DNA of 64,000 bases, from the NCBI GenBank assembly GCA_021654635.1, contig AP025179.1:2418001-2482000 (forward strand). Reading direction: 5' to 3'. Below, piece after piece: positions 48,068 through 55,358 of this stretch; positions within the stretch are counted from its first letter, which is position 1; every line of letters begins with the position of its first letter. The notes beneath the pieces were generated by a model. The model was not told the DNA's origin, searched no databases, and saw nothing but the letters and a program-made list of their open reading frames with translations. Made by a program: the position numbers and the translations under genes. Source of the DNA: Mycobacterium kiyosense (GTDB lineage Bacteria > Actinomycetota > Actinomycetes > Mycobacteriales > Mycobacteriaceae).

Positions 48068-48838
48068 ATGAGCGATCCGACCCAGAACCGGCCCGACGCC
48101 GCCGAGCGCGAGCGTGCACGCGCGGCGGTGGAGCTGCGGGTCCAAGGGCACCCGTTCGCCCATATCGCCGCGCAGCTCGGTTACGCCGACGAGAGCGGAG
48201 CACGGCACGCGGTGTCGCGTTCGCTCGCGCGTCGCGAGGCTGAATCCATCGACGAACTGCGCGCGGTGCATAGCGCGAGGCTTGAGACGGTGCTGTCGAG
48301 CTTCTGGTCGGGCATGGTGTCCGGTGACGCCGACGCCGCCAAGATCGTGCTGCGTGCGCTCGACAGCCTCGCGAAACTGTTCGGCCTCGACGCACCGACC
48401 AAGGTCGCACTCGGCCCGCCGGTCAGCGAGGTCGACTACGCGAACGAAGCTGCACAACTCATCGAGCGCTTGCAGGCGCAGGGAGAGCTGGGCGAGTTCG
48501 TCGCCGGGCTGCGGGCGCAGGCCGTGGCAGACGTGGACAGCGAAACGGCCGTGGCCGATGGCGATTATCCCGGCGCGCAGCTCGACGCGCGCAGCGCGGC
48601 TCACAGCGGCGAATTGCCTCCCGATGACTTGGCCGGTTGGTCCAACATCGGTGATCCAATGCCCGCGCCGGCCGATCCTGCCGCACCACCCGCAATAGCT
48701 CCGGTGCCCGAGCCGGAACCTGAGCCGCTGCCCGCCCCGCAGCCGGTCCAGTCTCAGCAGCCGGCCGCACCGCCGGCATGGATGCGACGCAACATCGGCG
48801 GCGACGGCTATAACCCGACCTCGGGGTGGCGTCCGTAG
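48068..48838 (+). CDS. Small terminase subunit (TerS)-like protein
   Basis: A 256-residue protein. Residues 20-55 form an HTH (ELRVQGHPFAHIAAQLGYAD...HAVSRSLAR). Residues 62-110 have the helical pattern typical of phage small terminases, ending VLRALDSLAKLFGLDAPTK. The C-terminus (200-240) is Pro-rich and ends GGDGYNPTSGWRP. TerS recognises phage DNA ends and hands DNA to the large terminase, which is absent here. In phage satellites a TerS homologue redirects packaging to the satellite genome. The ribosome site is AGAGGAAC. A hairpin follows 8 bp after the stop. Confidence 0.6.
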   Translation: MSDPTQNRPDAAERERARAAVELRVQGHPFAHIAAQLGYADESGARHAVSRSLARREAESIDELRAVHSARLETVLSSFWSGMVSGDADAAKIVLRALDSLAKLFGLDAPTKVALGPPVSEVDYANEAAQLIERLQAQGELGEFVAGLRAQAVADVDSETAVADGDYPGAQLDARSAAHSGELPPDDLAGWSNIGDPMPAPADPAAPPAIAPVPEPEPEPLPAPQPVQSQQPAAPPAWMRRNIGGDGYNPTSGWRP

Positions 48839-48845
48839 GCGCGAG

Positions 48846-48866
48846 TTACCCGACTCTTACGGGTAA
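48846..48866 (+). terminator. Hairpin TTACCCG-N7-CGGGTAA after the TerS-like gene
   Basis: A perfect 7-bp stem with a 7-base loop, just after the TerS-like stop and about 85 bp before the next gene. Either a terminator or an operator for the downstream five-gene operon. Confidence 0.5.
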
Positions 48867-48951
48867 GACGTTGTGCCGCAGCAGTTTTCGCGACACGCCG
48901 ACCGTCACAGCGTGGCAGCCCGGCTGCACGGTGCTGTGCTCTGATAGGTCC

Positions 48952-49194
48952 ATGACCGCCGTTGTCCCGCATCCGCTGATTGATCCGGCTGCGCTCACCC
49001 CAAGCCAGTGGTCGGCTCGCCTGGCCGCGTACCTGAGCCGTGGCCGTGGCAACGATGACCCCGAGGTGGTCGCTTGCCGGCAGGCGCTCAGCTTCTGGCG
49101 TTGCCGTCGAGTGATCGACGCCGAGGCCGGCCAGATCGCACCCGACCACCTCGACGCGCTGACGGCTCGGCTGCGCGAGGCGGTGGCCGGATGA
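48952..49194 (+). CDS. Small hypothetical protein, first gene of the right-hand operon
   Basis: An 80-residue helical protein (MTAVVPHPLIDPAALTPSQW...). ATG 48952 was preferred since the longer frame upstream covers the hairpin. The stop overlaps the next start by ATGA. No recognised domain. It could be a small structural or regulatory protein of the element. Confidence 0.6.
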   Translation: MTAVVPHPLIDPAALTPSQWSARLAAYLSRGRGNDDPEVVACRQALSFWRCRRVIDAEAGQIAPDHLDALTARLREAVAG

Positions 49195-49856
49195 TCCCCG
49201 GCGCGAAATACGGCACCCCGGCTTTCCTCGCCGCTCAGCTGCCGCAGCAGCGTCCGACCCCGACCCAAGAACAGGGCCGGGACCGGCGTCGCAAGCTGCT
49301 GCCGATCTATGCGTGGCCGGGCGACTGGTCGCTCACGGCCGAGGTCGCCGCCATCTGCGACCCGCTGGCCGAACGTGTCGCCGCCGCAACCAATCCGGCT
49401 GCCTATCTGCGCGCGGTCACCGAGCTGGCCGACGCGGTGCACCAGGCCGTGCATGTCGTGGTCGGGTTGATCGCGCAGGCCGATGCCGAGCGCCGGACAC
49501 GGCACCTCGGGACCGACGAGCGCGGCCGGTCGATTCGTGCCGTGGTGGACCTCGCCGAGCGGCCCGCCGCGCCCGAGGTCGACAGCCTCGCGCTGGTCGA
49601 GGGCACCTGGCCGGCGACCCTGGTCGTGCTGGCCGAGCCGTACAGCGCCGCTCTGGCGCGGCTGTTGGGCGGTGCAGCAACGCCGACCGTCAGCGACCGG
49701 CTGCTCACCGCGCTGGTCGAGGTAGACGCCGCAGCGGGTGCGCTGAGCCGGCGGCTCGACCGCGAGCGGGTGTACCAGGCAAACCGTGCCGGCAATCGCA
49801 CCCCGTCGCCCGCCGACCGTGCCCGCGCCGAACTTCACGAACTAGGAGTGCTATGA
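49191..49856 (+). CDS. Hypothetical protein of the element
   Basis: A 221-residue, mostly helical cytoplasmic protein starting MIPGAKYGTPAFLAAQLPQQ. It has no membrane segment, signal or recognised motif. It is translationally coupled on both sides (ATGA at its start, ATGA at its end), so it is made in fixed ratio with its neighbours, as phage morphogenesis proteins often are. Function unknown. Confidence 0.65.
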   Translation: MIPGAKYGTPAFLAAQLPQQRPTPTQEQGRDRRRKLLPIYAWPGDWSLTAEVAAICDPLAERVAAATNPAAYLRAVTELADAVHQAVHVVVGLIAQADAERRTRHLGTDERGRSIRAVVDLAERPAAPEVDSLALVEGTWPATLVVLAEPYSAALARLLGGAATPTVSDRLLTALVEVDAAAGALSRRLDRERVYQANRAGNRTPSPADRARAELHELGVL

Positions 49857-50647
49857 CCGCCCCACCTGTGCAGACCTACGGCAGTTTGTTACCGGTGCCG
49901 TTCGCGGTGCCGCCGGTCAACCCCTCACCACAAGGGCTGTACGCCGCGACCACCTGGACCGAGGTCACTGGACCGTCGCGGCACCTGGCCGGCGTCGAAA
50001 TCCGGCCGGCGGGCAACTACGGCGGCGACGACGCCTCGGGTGTGTGGGAAACCGACTGGTGCGGTGCGCCGCCGATGAACAACGCCGAGCGCAAGGAAGG
50101 CACCCGACCCGAGGGGTTGGACCCGTTCGCACCTGTGACCATCTGGGCATATGACGAGTGCGACCTGACCGCGCCGTCGCGTACCGAGGTCCAGCAGCGG
50201 GCAGCGCAGATTTTCCGGTTGCGGGAACAGGTCTCCGTGGAGCGCGAGTTTTCCAACCGGCTGTTGACTGACGCCGGCACACCCGAGCAGGTCGACAGCT
50301 TCACGGTGGCCGTGGGCTACCTGGAAGCCGAGTTCGCCCGCACCAACACCACCGGATACGTCCACGTCGGGGCGCAGTGGGCGGCGGTGGCGGCGGCGTC
50401 CCATCTCATCGGCAAGTCAGGCACCCGACTGGTCAGCCCGCTCGGGCACACGTTCGTCTTCGGCGGCGGCTACGTCGAGGGGTTGGAAGACACCCTGGTA
50501 GCGACCTCGCAGCCGTTCGGATGGCGGGACGAAACGGTGCTGCGCACGGCCATTGACGAGAGACACAACATCTTCGCCGCCATCGCTGAGCGCACCGTGC
50601 TGGTCGGATACGAGGCCGTGATCGGCGCGGCGACGGTGACGCCGTGA
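49853..50647 (+). CDS. Possible phage structural (capsid-type) protein
   Basis: A 264-residue protein. Features are GLYAATTWTE near the start, a long polar helix (about 105-135), and a C-terminal half with TGYVHVGAQWAAVAAASHLI and TRLVSPLGHTFVFGGGYVEG. This layout reminds me of uncharacterised structural proteins encoded near head genes in actinobacteriophages. The match is by eye only. If right, the element carries a virion component, perhaps to build or modify small capsids. It overlaps both neighbours (ATGA, GTGA). Confidence 0.4.
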   Translation: MTAPPVQTYGSLLPVPFAVPPVNPSPQGLYAATTWTEVTGPSRHLAGVEIRPAGNYGGDDASGVWETDWCGAPPMNNAERKEGTRPEGLDPFAPVTIWAYDECDLTAPSRTEVQQRAAQIFRLREQVSVEREFSNRLLTDAGTPEQVDSFTVAVGYLEAEFARTNTTGYVHVGAQWAAVAAASHLIGKSGTRLVSPLGHTFVFGGGYVEGLEDTLVATSQPFGWRDETVLRTAIDERHNIFAAIAERTVLVGYEAVIGAATVTP

Positions 50648-50943
50648 GCACCGCAACCCTTGCGCCCGACCGGCCCGATTCCTACGCCGGACCCCGCTGC
50701 CAGTCCTGCGGCGGGCCGTGCTGGCTGTGGAAGGGCAGCGTGCACGGTTACACCTGCTCAGCGTGCCTGACCGCCTACCTCGACGCTGGTGCGGCCCGAG
50801 GTGCCGAACGCGACCGCGCGGACCGCGCCCAAACGCTGCGCCGAGTGTTTGGCCACGACACCCCGGCTCACTCGGAAGATCGACGCCGGGACGGTGGTGG
50901 TCCCGCGTTATGTACCGCACCCCGTCCCGGCGTCGGTCACTGA
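50644..50943 (+). CDS. Zinc-ribbon protein of the element
   Basis: A 99-residue protein. CQSCGGPC and CSAC (cysteines 19, 22, 26, 38 and 41) form a zinc-ribbon-like CxxC...CxxC pair within the first 45 residues. The rest is charged and probably disordered. It starts with GTG overlapping the previous stop. It might bind nucleic acid or a protein partner. Function unknown. Confidence 0.6.
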   Translation: MSTATLAPDRPDSYAGPRCQSCGGPCWLWKGSVHGYTCSACLTAYLDAGAARGAERDRADRAQTLRRVFGHDTPAHSEDRRRDGGGPALCTAPRPGVGH

Positions 50944-50964
50944 ATCGAAAGGACGACCAGCACA

Positions 50965-51498
50965 ATGCCTTTGACCCTGGCCGACATCACCGCCGGCCAA
51001 CGCGCGCATCTAGAAACGTGCATCCACGAGGCCGGCCATGCCGTCGCTGGCGTGGTGCTAGGTGCGGAGCTGCGCAACGCCGTCGTCGTGTCGAGCAAGG
51101 TCACTGGCACCGAAGGGCTGACCACATTCAGCGACCGCCCGCACGGGACCGATGCGCTGATAGCTCATGCGGGGCCGTGGGCGCAGGCGCGTTGGCTTGC
51201 CGGCCGGCGACCTACGCAGCGGGAGTTCTATGCCGTGTTGGACACCACCGGCCACAAGGACAGCCGAGTGCTGACCGCCAGCGGCGGCATGCATACCGGT
51301 GCCGATGTCGTGCCGCTGTTGACCTGGTGTTGGCCGGCGGTGGCGCGGACCGCGACGCAGCTTCACCGAACCGGCGAGGTGTACCAGGCCGACGTGCTCG
51401 CCGCGCTGGGCATCACTGACGGCGGCGGCATGACCTCCGTGCAGCTCGCCGCCATCCGGTCTCGCTGCCGCGAGGTGCCGCCCATTCGCGCCGCCTGA
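50965..51498 (+). CDS. Small HEAGH metallopeptidase (M41/FtsH-peptidase-like)
   Basis: A 177-residue protein with CIHEAGHAVAGVVLGAEL. HEAGH (H21, E22, H25) is the zinc motif of FtsH-type M41 peptidases, and ALIAHAGPWAQARWLAG resembles the helix that follows there. There is no AAA domain and no membrane segment, so it is a stand-alone peptidase. A third ligand is not obvious, perhaps an Asp near residue 98. It might cleave a phage or host protein. It is the last gene before attR. Confidence 0.65.
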   Translation: MPLTLADITAGQRAHLETCIHEAGHAVAGVVLGAELRNAVVVSSKVTGTEGLTTFSDRPHGTDALIAHAGPWAQARWLAGRRPTQREFYAVLDTTGHKDSRVLTASGGMHTGADVVPLLTWCWPAVARTATQLHRTGEVYQADVLAALGITDGGGMTSVQLAAIRSRCREVPPIRAA

Positions 51499-51518
51499 TG
51501 CGAACACCCGTTCGGGAG

Positions 51519-51536
51519 CGACCCCCCGTTGTGCCG
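51519..51536 (+). repeat. Right subterminal repeat (putative integrase arm site)
   Basis: The second copy of CGACCCCCCGTTGTGCCG, 18 of 18 identical to 43093-43110 and in the same orientation. It lies 131 bp before attR. It includes a TGCCGCA heptamer (51532-51538). Confidence 0.55.
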
Positions 51537-51666
51537 CAAGTGTGCCAAGACTCGCAGCCACGGCACCGCACGCGGTAGACAGAAGCGGCCCGTAACCGGC
51601 TGCCGGGCTGCGGGTTTCCGAGACTGGTCGATACTGCGCGATACGCCGTAGACAACCGGGATCGGA

Positions 51667-51711
51667 TTTACACACCAGCGGTCGGCGGTTCGATACCGTC
51701 CGCGCCCACCA
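51667..51711 (+). repeat. attR: 45-bp attachment core
   Basis: A perfect copy of the tRNA-Val 3' end (43009-43053). It lacks the 5' half of the tRNA, so it is not a second tRNA gene. The right border of the element. Confidence 0.92.
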
Positions 51712-51741
51712 TCCAAAGCCGATCAGATACCGGTTTTGAGG

Positions 51742-51840
51742 TCAGGCTTCAGCATCGGTCGCCCGTGACCGACCCGGCAGGTGTCTACTCGCCGAATCCA
51801 GCGCGTCGTCGGATACGTGGAGCGTAGAGCGCGCACACGT
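51742..51840 (-). pseudogene. Remnant of an older integrase 3' end beyond attR
   Basis: On the minus strand, a frame ending at TGA 51742-51744 reads STLHVSDDALDSASRHLPGRSRATDAEA. It lines up with the resident integrase end GHVYDDALASAGDALLGRSRAGSGQ (HV.DDAL.SA....GRSRA). Upstream sequence is degenerate. Its position and orientation relative to the attR core equal those of the resident integrase relative to attL. It is likely the leftover of an earlier element at this tRNA. Confidence 0.6.
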
Positions 51841-52086
51841 CGCCACGTGGCAGACAGAGGTGCATAGTGCATCATCCACGGGCCGATATTGAGCAGTGTT
51901 GCCATTGGTGTGAGGTGCCCGCCGACGAGACCATGGTCAGCAGTCGGTTCGCTTCCGAGGAACCCGCCATCACCACACTGCCGGTTGCGCTCAGATCGCC
52001 GGGGCCGGTTTCTCAGGCACCCCGCGCCGATCGGGGGCCAGATGAACGGAGCGTCCGCCTCGTTTGAAAGGTCATAGGAGTACCCC
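51841..52086. other. Intergenic remainder right of the element, no gene seen
   Basis: About 246 bases between the integrase remnant and the SDR gene. No gene or clear motif apart from a GGAG ribosome site before 52087. It probably contains decayed element sequence and the SDR promoter. Confidence 0.4.
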
Positions 52087-52986
52087 ATGAGCAAGTGGAC
52101 GGCCGCCGACATACCCGACCAGACAGGTCGCACCGCCGTCGTCACCGGCGCCAACACCGGAGTGGGCTACCAGACGGCCGCGGCGCTCGCGGCGAAGGGC
52201 GCACATGTCGTGCTAGCCGTCCGCAATCTCGAAAAAGGAAGGGCTGCCGCAGACCTGATCGCCAGGGCTCACCCCGGTGCGATCGTGGCTATCCAAGTGC
52301 TTGACCTGGCCTCGTTGGACTCCATCCGCACAGCGGCCGACGAGTTGAAGTCCAAGCACGACTCCATCGACTTGCTGATCAACAATGCAGGCGTGATGAC
52401 GCGAACGAAGTCGACGACCAAGGACGGCTTCGAATTGCAGTTCGGCACCAATCATTTGGGCCACTTCGCGTTGACCGGCTTGCTGGTAGAGCGGGTGCTC
52501 AGGGCCCCAGGCTCGCGGATCGTCACCGTCAGCAGCCCGGGTCATCGCTTCCCCCGCAGCGGCATCCGCTTCAACGACCTGCAGTGGGAACGTGACTACA
52601 AACCCCTTGACGCATACGGCCAGTCCAAGCTCGCCAATCTGATGTTCACCTACGAGTTACAGCGACGCCTGCAGGGCACGAACACCATCGCCGTTGCCGC
52701 CCATCCCGGAGGTTCCAAAACCGAGATTGTGCGCAACTCGCCGCCCCTGGTGCGCTTCATGGGGCCGCTCTTCCAGAGCGCCGAGATGGGTGCCCTGCCG
52801 ACGTTGCGCGCGGCGACCGATCCAAGCGTGCTGGGCGGGCAGTACTACGGCCCCGGTGGCTTCGCCGAACAGCGCGGCTATCCCAAGGTGGTGGCCTCGA
52901 GCGCGACGTCACACGACGTCGCGGCCCAACGTCGGTTGTGGGCGATATCCGAAGAGCTGACGGGAGTTGTTTTCCCGTTGGGTTGA
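52087..52986 (+). CDS. Short-chain dehydrogenase/reductase
   Basis: A 299-residue SDR. TGANTGVG binds NAD(P), NNAG follows, and the active site pairs VTVSSPGHR with the YGQSK tyrosine and lysine. It resembles the WWOX/protochlorophyllide-like SDRs common in mycobacteria and is a relative of the 18284-19237 gene. A GGAGTACCCC ribosome site precedes the ATG. The substrate is unknown, probably a lipophilic carbonyl or alcohol. It stands alone and is convergent with the OsmC gene. Confidence 0.85.
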   Translation: MSKWTAADIPDQTGRTAVVTGANTGVGYQTAAALAAKGAHVVLAVRNLEKGRAAADLIARAHPGAIVAIQVLDLASLDSIRTAADELKSKHDSIDLLINNAGVMTRTKSTTKDGFELQFGTNHLGHFALTGLLVERVLRAPGSRIVTVSSPGHRFPRSGIRFNDLQWERDYKPLDAYGQSKLANLMFTYELQRRLQGTNTIAVAAHPGGSKTEIVRNSPPLVRFMGPLFQSAEMGALPTLRAATDPSVLGGQYYGPGGFAEQRGYPKVVASSATSHDVAAQRRLWAISEELTGVVFPLG

Positions 52987-52999
52987 GCGGCGATGCCCG

Positions 53000-53635
53000 C
53001 TAGCTTGACGCGGTGGGGAAGGCGTGTTTCATGTCGCCGCCTTCGGCCGCCACGTCGGGATCCACCACATCACCCTTGACGGCGAGCAGCGTCTGGATCG
53101 TGACGGGCTCTGCGAGCGCGGCCTCGGCCAGGCACATCCCCTTGGCTTCCTGGATGAGTTGACGCAGCCGTTCCTGCGGCTCGTCGGAGTCGATATCGAC
53201 CAGGTAGCGCAGACCGAGGCAGACTCCGCGCTGACCTGTGTCGCCCTTGACGTAGCCGAAGGACAGTTCGCTTTCGACTTCGATGTTGCGCACGTCGAGG
53301 TCGCGGTCGTTGGCCAGTGTCGTCAGATGACTGGCCAGGCAGAACGCCGCTCCGGCGGCGAAATACACCAGCGGTGCCGGTGCGCTGTCGGCGCCAGGCG
53401 GAAGGCCGGTGCCTTCGTCGGCCCACAGTTGGTAGGCGCCATAGCCTTTGACCCCCGGTTTGACGTCTGCATGCTTGCGCAATCCCTCGTCGGTTTTCAA
53501 CGAGACTTTGACCGGGAAGTGGAAGACCGGCTTTTTGTTGTTTCCCAAGTGATTTGGGGCACCGGCGAGCCTGGGCAGGTTCACCTCGGGCTCTTCGAGC
53601 CTGCTCACCAGTGGTGGTGCGACGTCGGCGGTCAT
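53000..53635 (-). CDS. OsmC-family peroxidase-like protein
   Basis: A 211-residue protein of the OsmC/Ohr fold. The two conserved cysteines are in AAFCLASHL (first) and KGMCLAEAAL (second), as needed for thiol-based reduction of organic hydroperoxides. It differs from classical Ohr in length and N-terminal extension. It is the last gene of a TetR-selenoprotein-B-like-OsmC operon. Its role is probably thiol chemistry, together with the preceding protein. Confidence 0.75.
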   Translation of the reverse strand: MTADVAPPLVSRLEEPEVNLPRLAGAPNHLGNNKKPVFHFPVKVSLKTDEGLRKHADVKPGVKGYGAYQLWADEGTGLPPGADSAPAPLVYFAAGAAFCLASHLTTLANDRDLDVRNIEVESELSFGYVKGDTGQRGVCLGLRYLVDIDSDEPQERLRQLIQEAKGMCLAEAALAEPVTIQTLLAVKGDVVDPDVAAEGGDMKHAFPTASS

Positions 53636-53696
53636 TGTTCGTTCCCTTCTAATCGGTGGAATTCGTCAGACAGCGGCCCTGGCGTCCGCGGCCGGG

Positions 53697-54608
53697 CTAG
53701 CAGTTGCATCTGATGGTGAACTCCTTTTCCTGTCCGGCAAGGGATTCGGAGTCACTGTGCAGGCGAATGTTCTGCCTGACGTCGGCGATGTTGGCGCGAT
53801 ACGCCGCCTGGACGGTTTCGATCCAGTCCCGGCCGCCGTCGGCCTGATAGGGCAGATCGACGGTGTGGAGCTGGGGTGTGGTGGTGTCCAGTGGACAGCT
53901 CAGGGCGGCGCGCAGCGTGGCCCGCTGGTGTTCGGGGTCTCCGACGCGTCCGCACGGTGAACCGATGGGGTAGTCGACCAGCGCAGTGCGCGGCGGTCGG
54001 TAGGCCTCGGAGATGTCACGCAGGGTGGACAGCATCAGGGTGGGCAGTCCACCGGCCTCCAACGCCCGTGCCAGCACTGCGGTGGCCTGGTGGCATTGCG
54101 GGCAGAACGGTACGACGAGAACGAGATCGACGTTCTGGCGGCGGAATTCGTCGTGGATGCGCGGCGCGGTTTCGGTGGCCAGCTGCTTCCATTTGGTGAT
54201 CGAGCCCAGAATGCTGACCGCATCCGGCGCCAGCGCACCAATGGTGCCCTCGGCCTCGAGTTCGGCCATGCGGTCGCGCGGAAAGGCCACGTTGAGGTCC
54301 TCGTCGGCCCAGAAGCGTGCCGGGGTGGCGTGATCGAACACGATCTGGTCATTGGGCACGGTGCGGGGGATGAGGCGGTAGGACAGGTCATTGGTGCGCT
54401 GCAGTGGTTCCTGTCCCGGCGCGTGTGCGCCGAGACTGACCAGCAGCCCCACGGTCAGTTCCGGCACGGGTTTGTGCACCGGCACCATTGTCGGTGCATC
54501 GAAGTGGGGCAGTTCGGCTGACCGGCGCGGTGCATCGGACCCTGCACCGGCGTCGCGATAGAGCAGGGGTGCAAGGGCACGCTGGTGATCGCTATACAGA
54601 TACGACAT
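53697..54608 (-). CDS. Glycine/sarcosine/betaine reductase selenoprotein B-like protein, Cys version
   Basis: A 303-residue protein related to GrdB/PrdB (PF07355-like). LVVPFCPQCHQATAV (CPQC, residues 169-172) occupies the position where true GrdB has selenocysteine; here it is encoded by a normal Cys codon. A second cysteine pair CNC forms the extreme C-terminus, a possible mobile redox tail. Classical GrdB belongs to an anaerobic amino acid reductase complex, whose other subunits are absent; so the reaction is unknown, perhaps a thiol reductase. I chose ATG 54608 after GGAGGTTCACC. It overlaps the end of the TetR gene by 17 bp. Confidence 0.65.
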   Translation of the reverse strand: MSYLYSDHQRALAPLLYRDAGAGSDAPRRSAELPHFDAPTMVPVHKPVPELTVGLLVSLGAHAPGQEPLQRTNDLSYRLIPRTVPNDQIVFDHATPARFWADEDLNVAFPRDRMAELEAEGTIGALAPDAVSILGSITKWKQLATETAPRIHDEFRRQNVDLVLVVPFCPQCHQATAVLARALEAGGLPTLMLSTLRDISEAYRPPRTALVDYPIGSPCGRVGDPEHQRATLRAALSCPLDTTTPQLHTVDLPYQADGGRDWIETVQAAYRANIADVRQNIRLHSDSESLAGQEKEFTIRCNC

Positions 54609-55179
54609 GGTGAACCTCCGAAGGTGATTGGGTGGCCAGTCCGCGCAGGACGAGTTCGACAAGCTCGTCGGCGTTGACTCGATGACCCGTTTTGTGGCCG
54701 ATCGCGACCGCCGCGAAAAGTGCGTCCGCAGCTGCCCCTATCAGCTCCGGCCGGAGTTCGCCGGCCTTGGCTCGAGAAGTCAGGTAGGACGCCAACACGT
54801 CCTTCCCGGTTGCGACGAAGTCGCGCAATGCCGCATCGGCATGGCTGGCCGAGAAGAACACCGACACCAAATCGGCGTTGGCGGAAAGGGTTTCGTCGAA
54901 TGCCCGAATCAGGGGCGGCAACACCGTAGTCGCCGGTTGATCGGCGTGCTCGATGAGCAACTCGCGTAACTGCGGAAGGAAACCGCGCTCCTCGAGCACG
55001 GCCGCCACCAAGACTTCTTTGCTGTCGAAATAGTGGTAGAGCAGCCCCGGCGCCACACCCGCGGCCTGGGCGATGTCTTTGATCGACGTCCCGTCAACGC
55101 CCTTGCGGGCAAACACATTCAACGCCGCCTCGATGAGCTGCTCGCGACGTCGCTGGGCCTGCTCCTGTCGTGTGGTCAT
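54592..55179 (-). CDS. TetR-family regulator of the redox operon
   Basis: A 195-residue regulator with the HTH GTSIKDIAQAAGVAPGLLYHYFDSKEVL (residues 30-57). The C-terminal domain is a TetR-type helical pocket. It is the first gene of the operon with the GrdB-like and OsmC genes. A 20-bp palindrome lies 15 bp upstream of its ATG. It therefore most likely represses its own operon until a ligand or reactive compound binds. Confidence 0.85.
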   Translation of the reverse strand: MTTRQEQAQRRREQLIEAALNVFARKGVDGTSIKDIAQAAGVAPGLLYHYFDSKEVLVAAVLEERGFLPQLRELLIEHADQPATTVLPPLIRAFDETLSANADLVSVFFSASHADAALRDFVATGKDVLASYLTSRAKAGELRPELIGAAADALFAAVAIGHKTGHRVNADELVELVLRGLATQSPSEVHHVVSV

Positions 55180-55194
55180 GCCAGCAGCCTATAT

Positions 55195-55214
55195 TTGATT
55201 GAACGTTTAGTCAA
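55195..55214. promoter_or_regulatory. Palindromic TetR operator TTGATTGAACGTTTAGTCAA
   Basis: A 20-bp palindrome centred on AACGTT; only two base pairs depart from symmetry (consensus TTGAYTRAACGTTYARTCAA). It lies just upstream of the TetR-headed operon, in an otherwise AT-rich promoter region. Confidence 0.7.
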
Positions 55215-55358
55215 TGAATGGGTTTCGCTGCGGAACTCCTCGCGGCCGGGCAGCTGCTTCGACACGATCTGGGCCTTGGCGCGCGGACGGGACCTTTCGC
55301 GGCCCGGTCCGCTCAATTAGTCTGCACAAACGCACTGGTGCCAGCAGAAAGGCGCATC

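Larger units (their letters stand above)
43009..51711. mobile_element. 8.7-kb integrated element in tRNA-Val, phage-satellite-like
   Basis: The element lies between two identical 45-bp sequences: the 3' end of tRNA-Val (43009-43053) and a copy at 51667-51711. Left to right it holds integrase and HTH regulator (minus strand), then excisionase, DUF3987 replication protein, iteron array, a small protein, a TerS-like protein, two unknown proteins, a possible capsid-type protein, zinc ribbon and HEAGH peptidase (plus strand). I see no portal, large terminase, tail, lysis or conjugation genes. The set of int, regulator, xis, replication protein, origin and TerS is the layout of phage-inducible chromosomal islands. 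All its ORFs are intact, unlike many flanking genes. Confidence 0.88.

Noticed and set aside
51667..51711. A second tRNA-Val gene
   Set aside because: Only the 3' 45 bases are present; the acceptor 5' strand, D-arm and most of the anticodon stem are missing. It is the attR core.
51723..52157. A 144-codon minus-strand frame
   Set aside because: No homology or ribosome site, and it runs through the integrase remnant in a different frame.
53697..54608. Selenocysteine use in the GrdB-like gene
   Set aside because: The relevant position is an ordinary cysteine codon, the gene ends with TAG, and there is no in-frame TGA.
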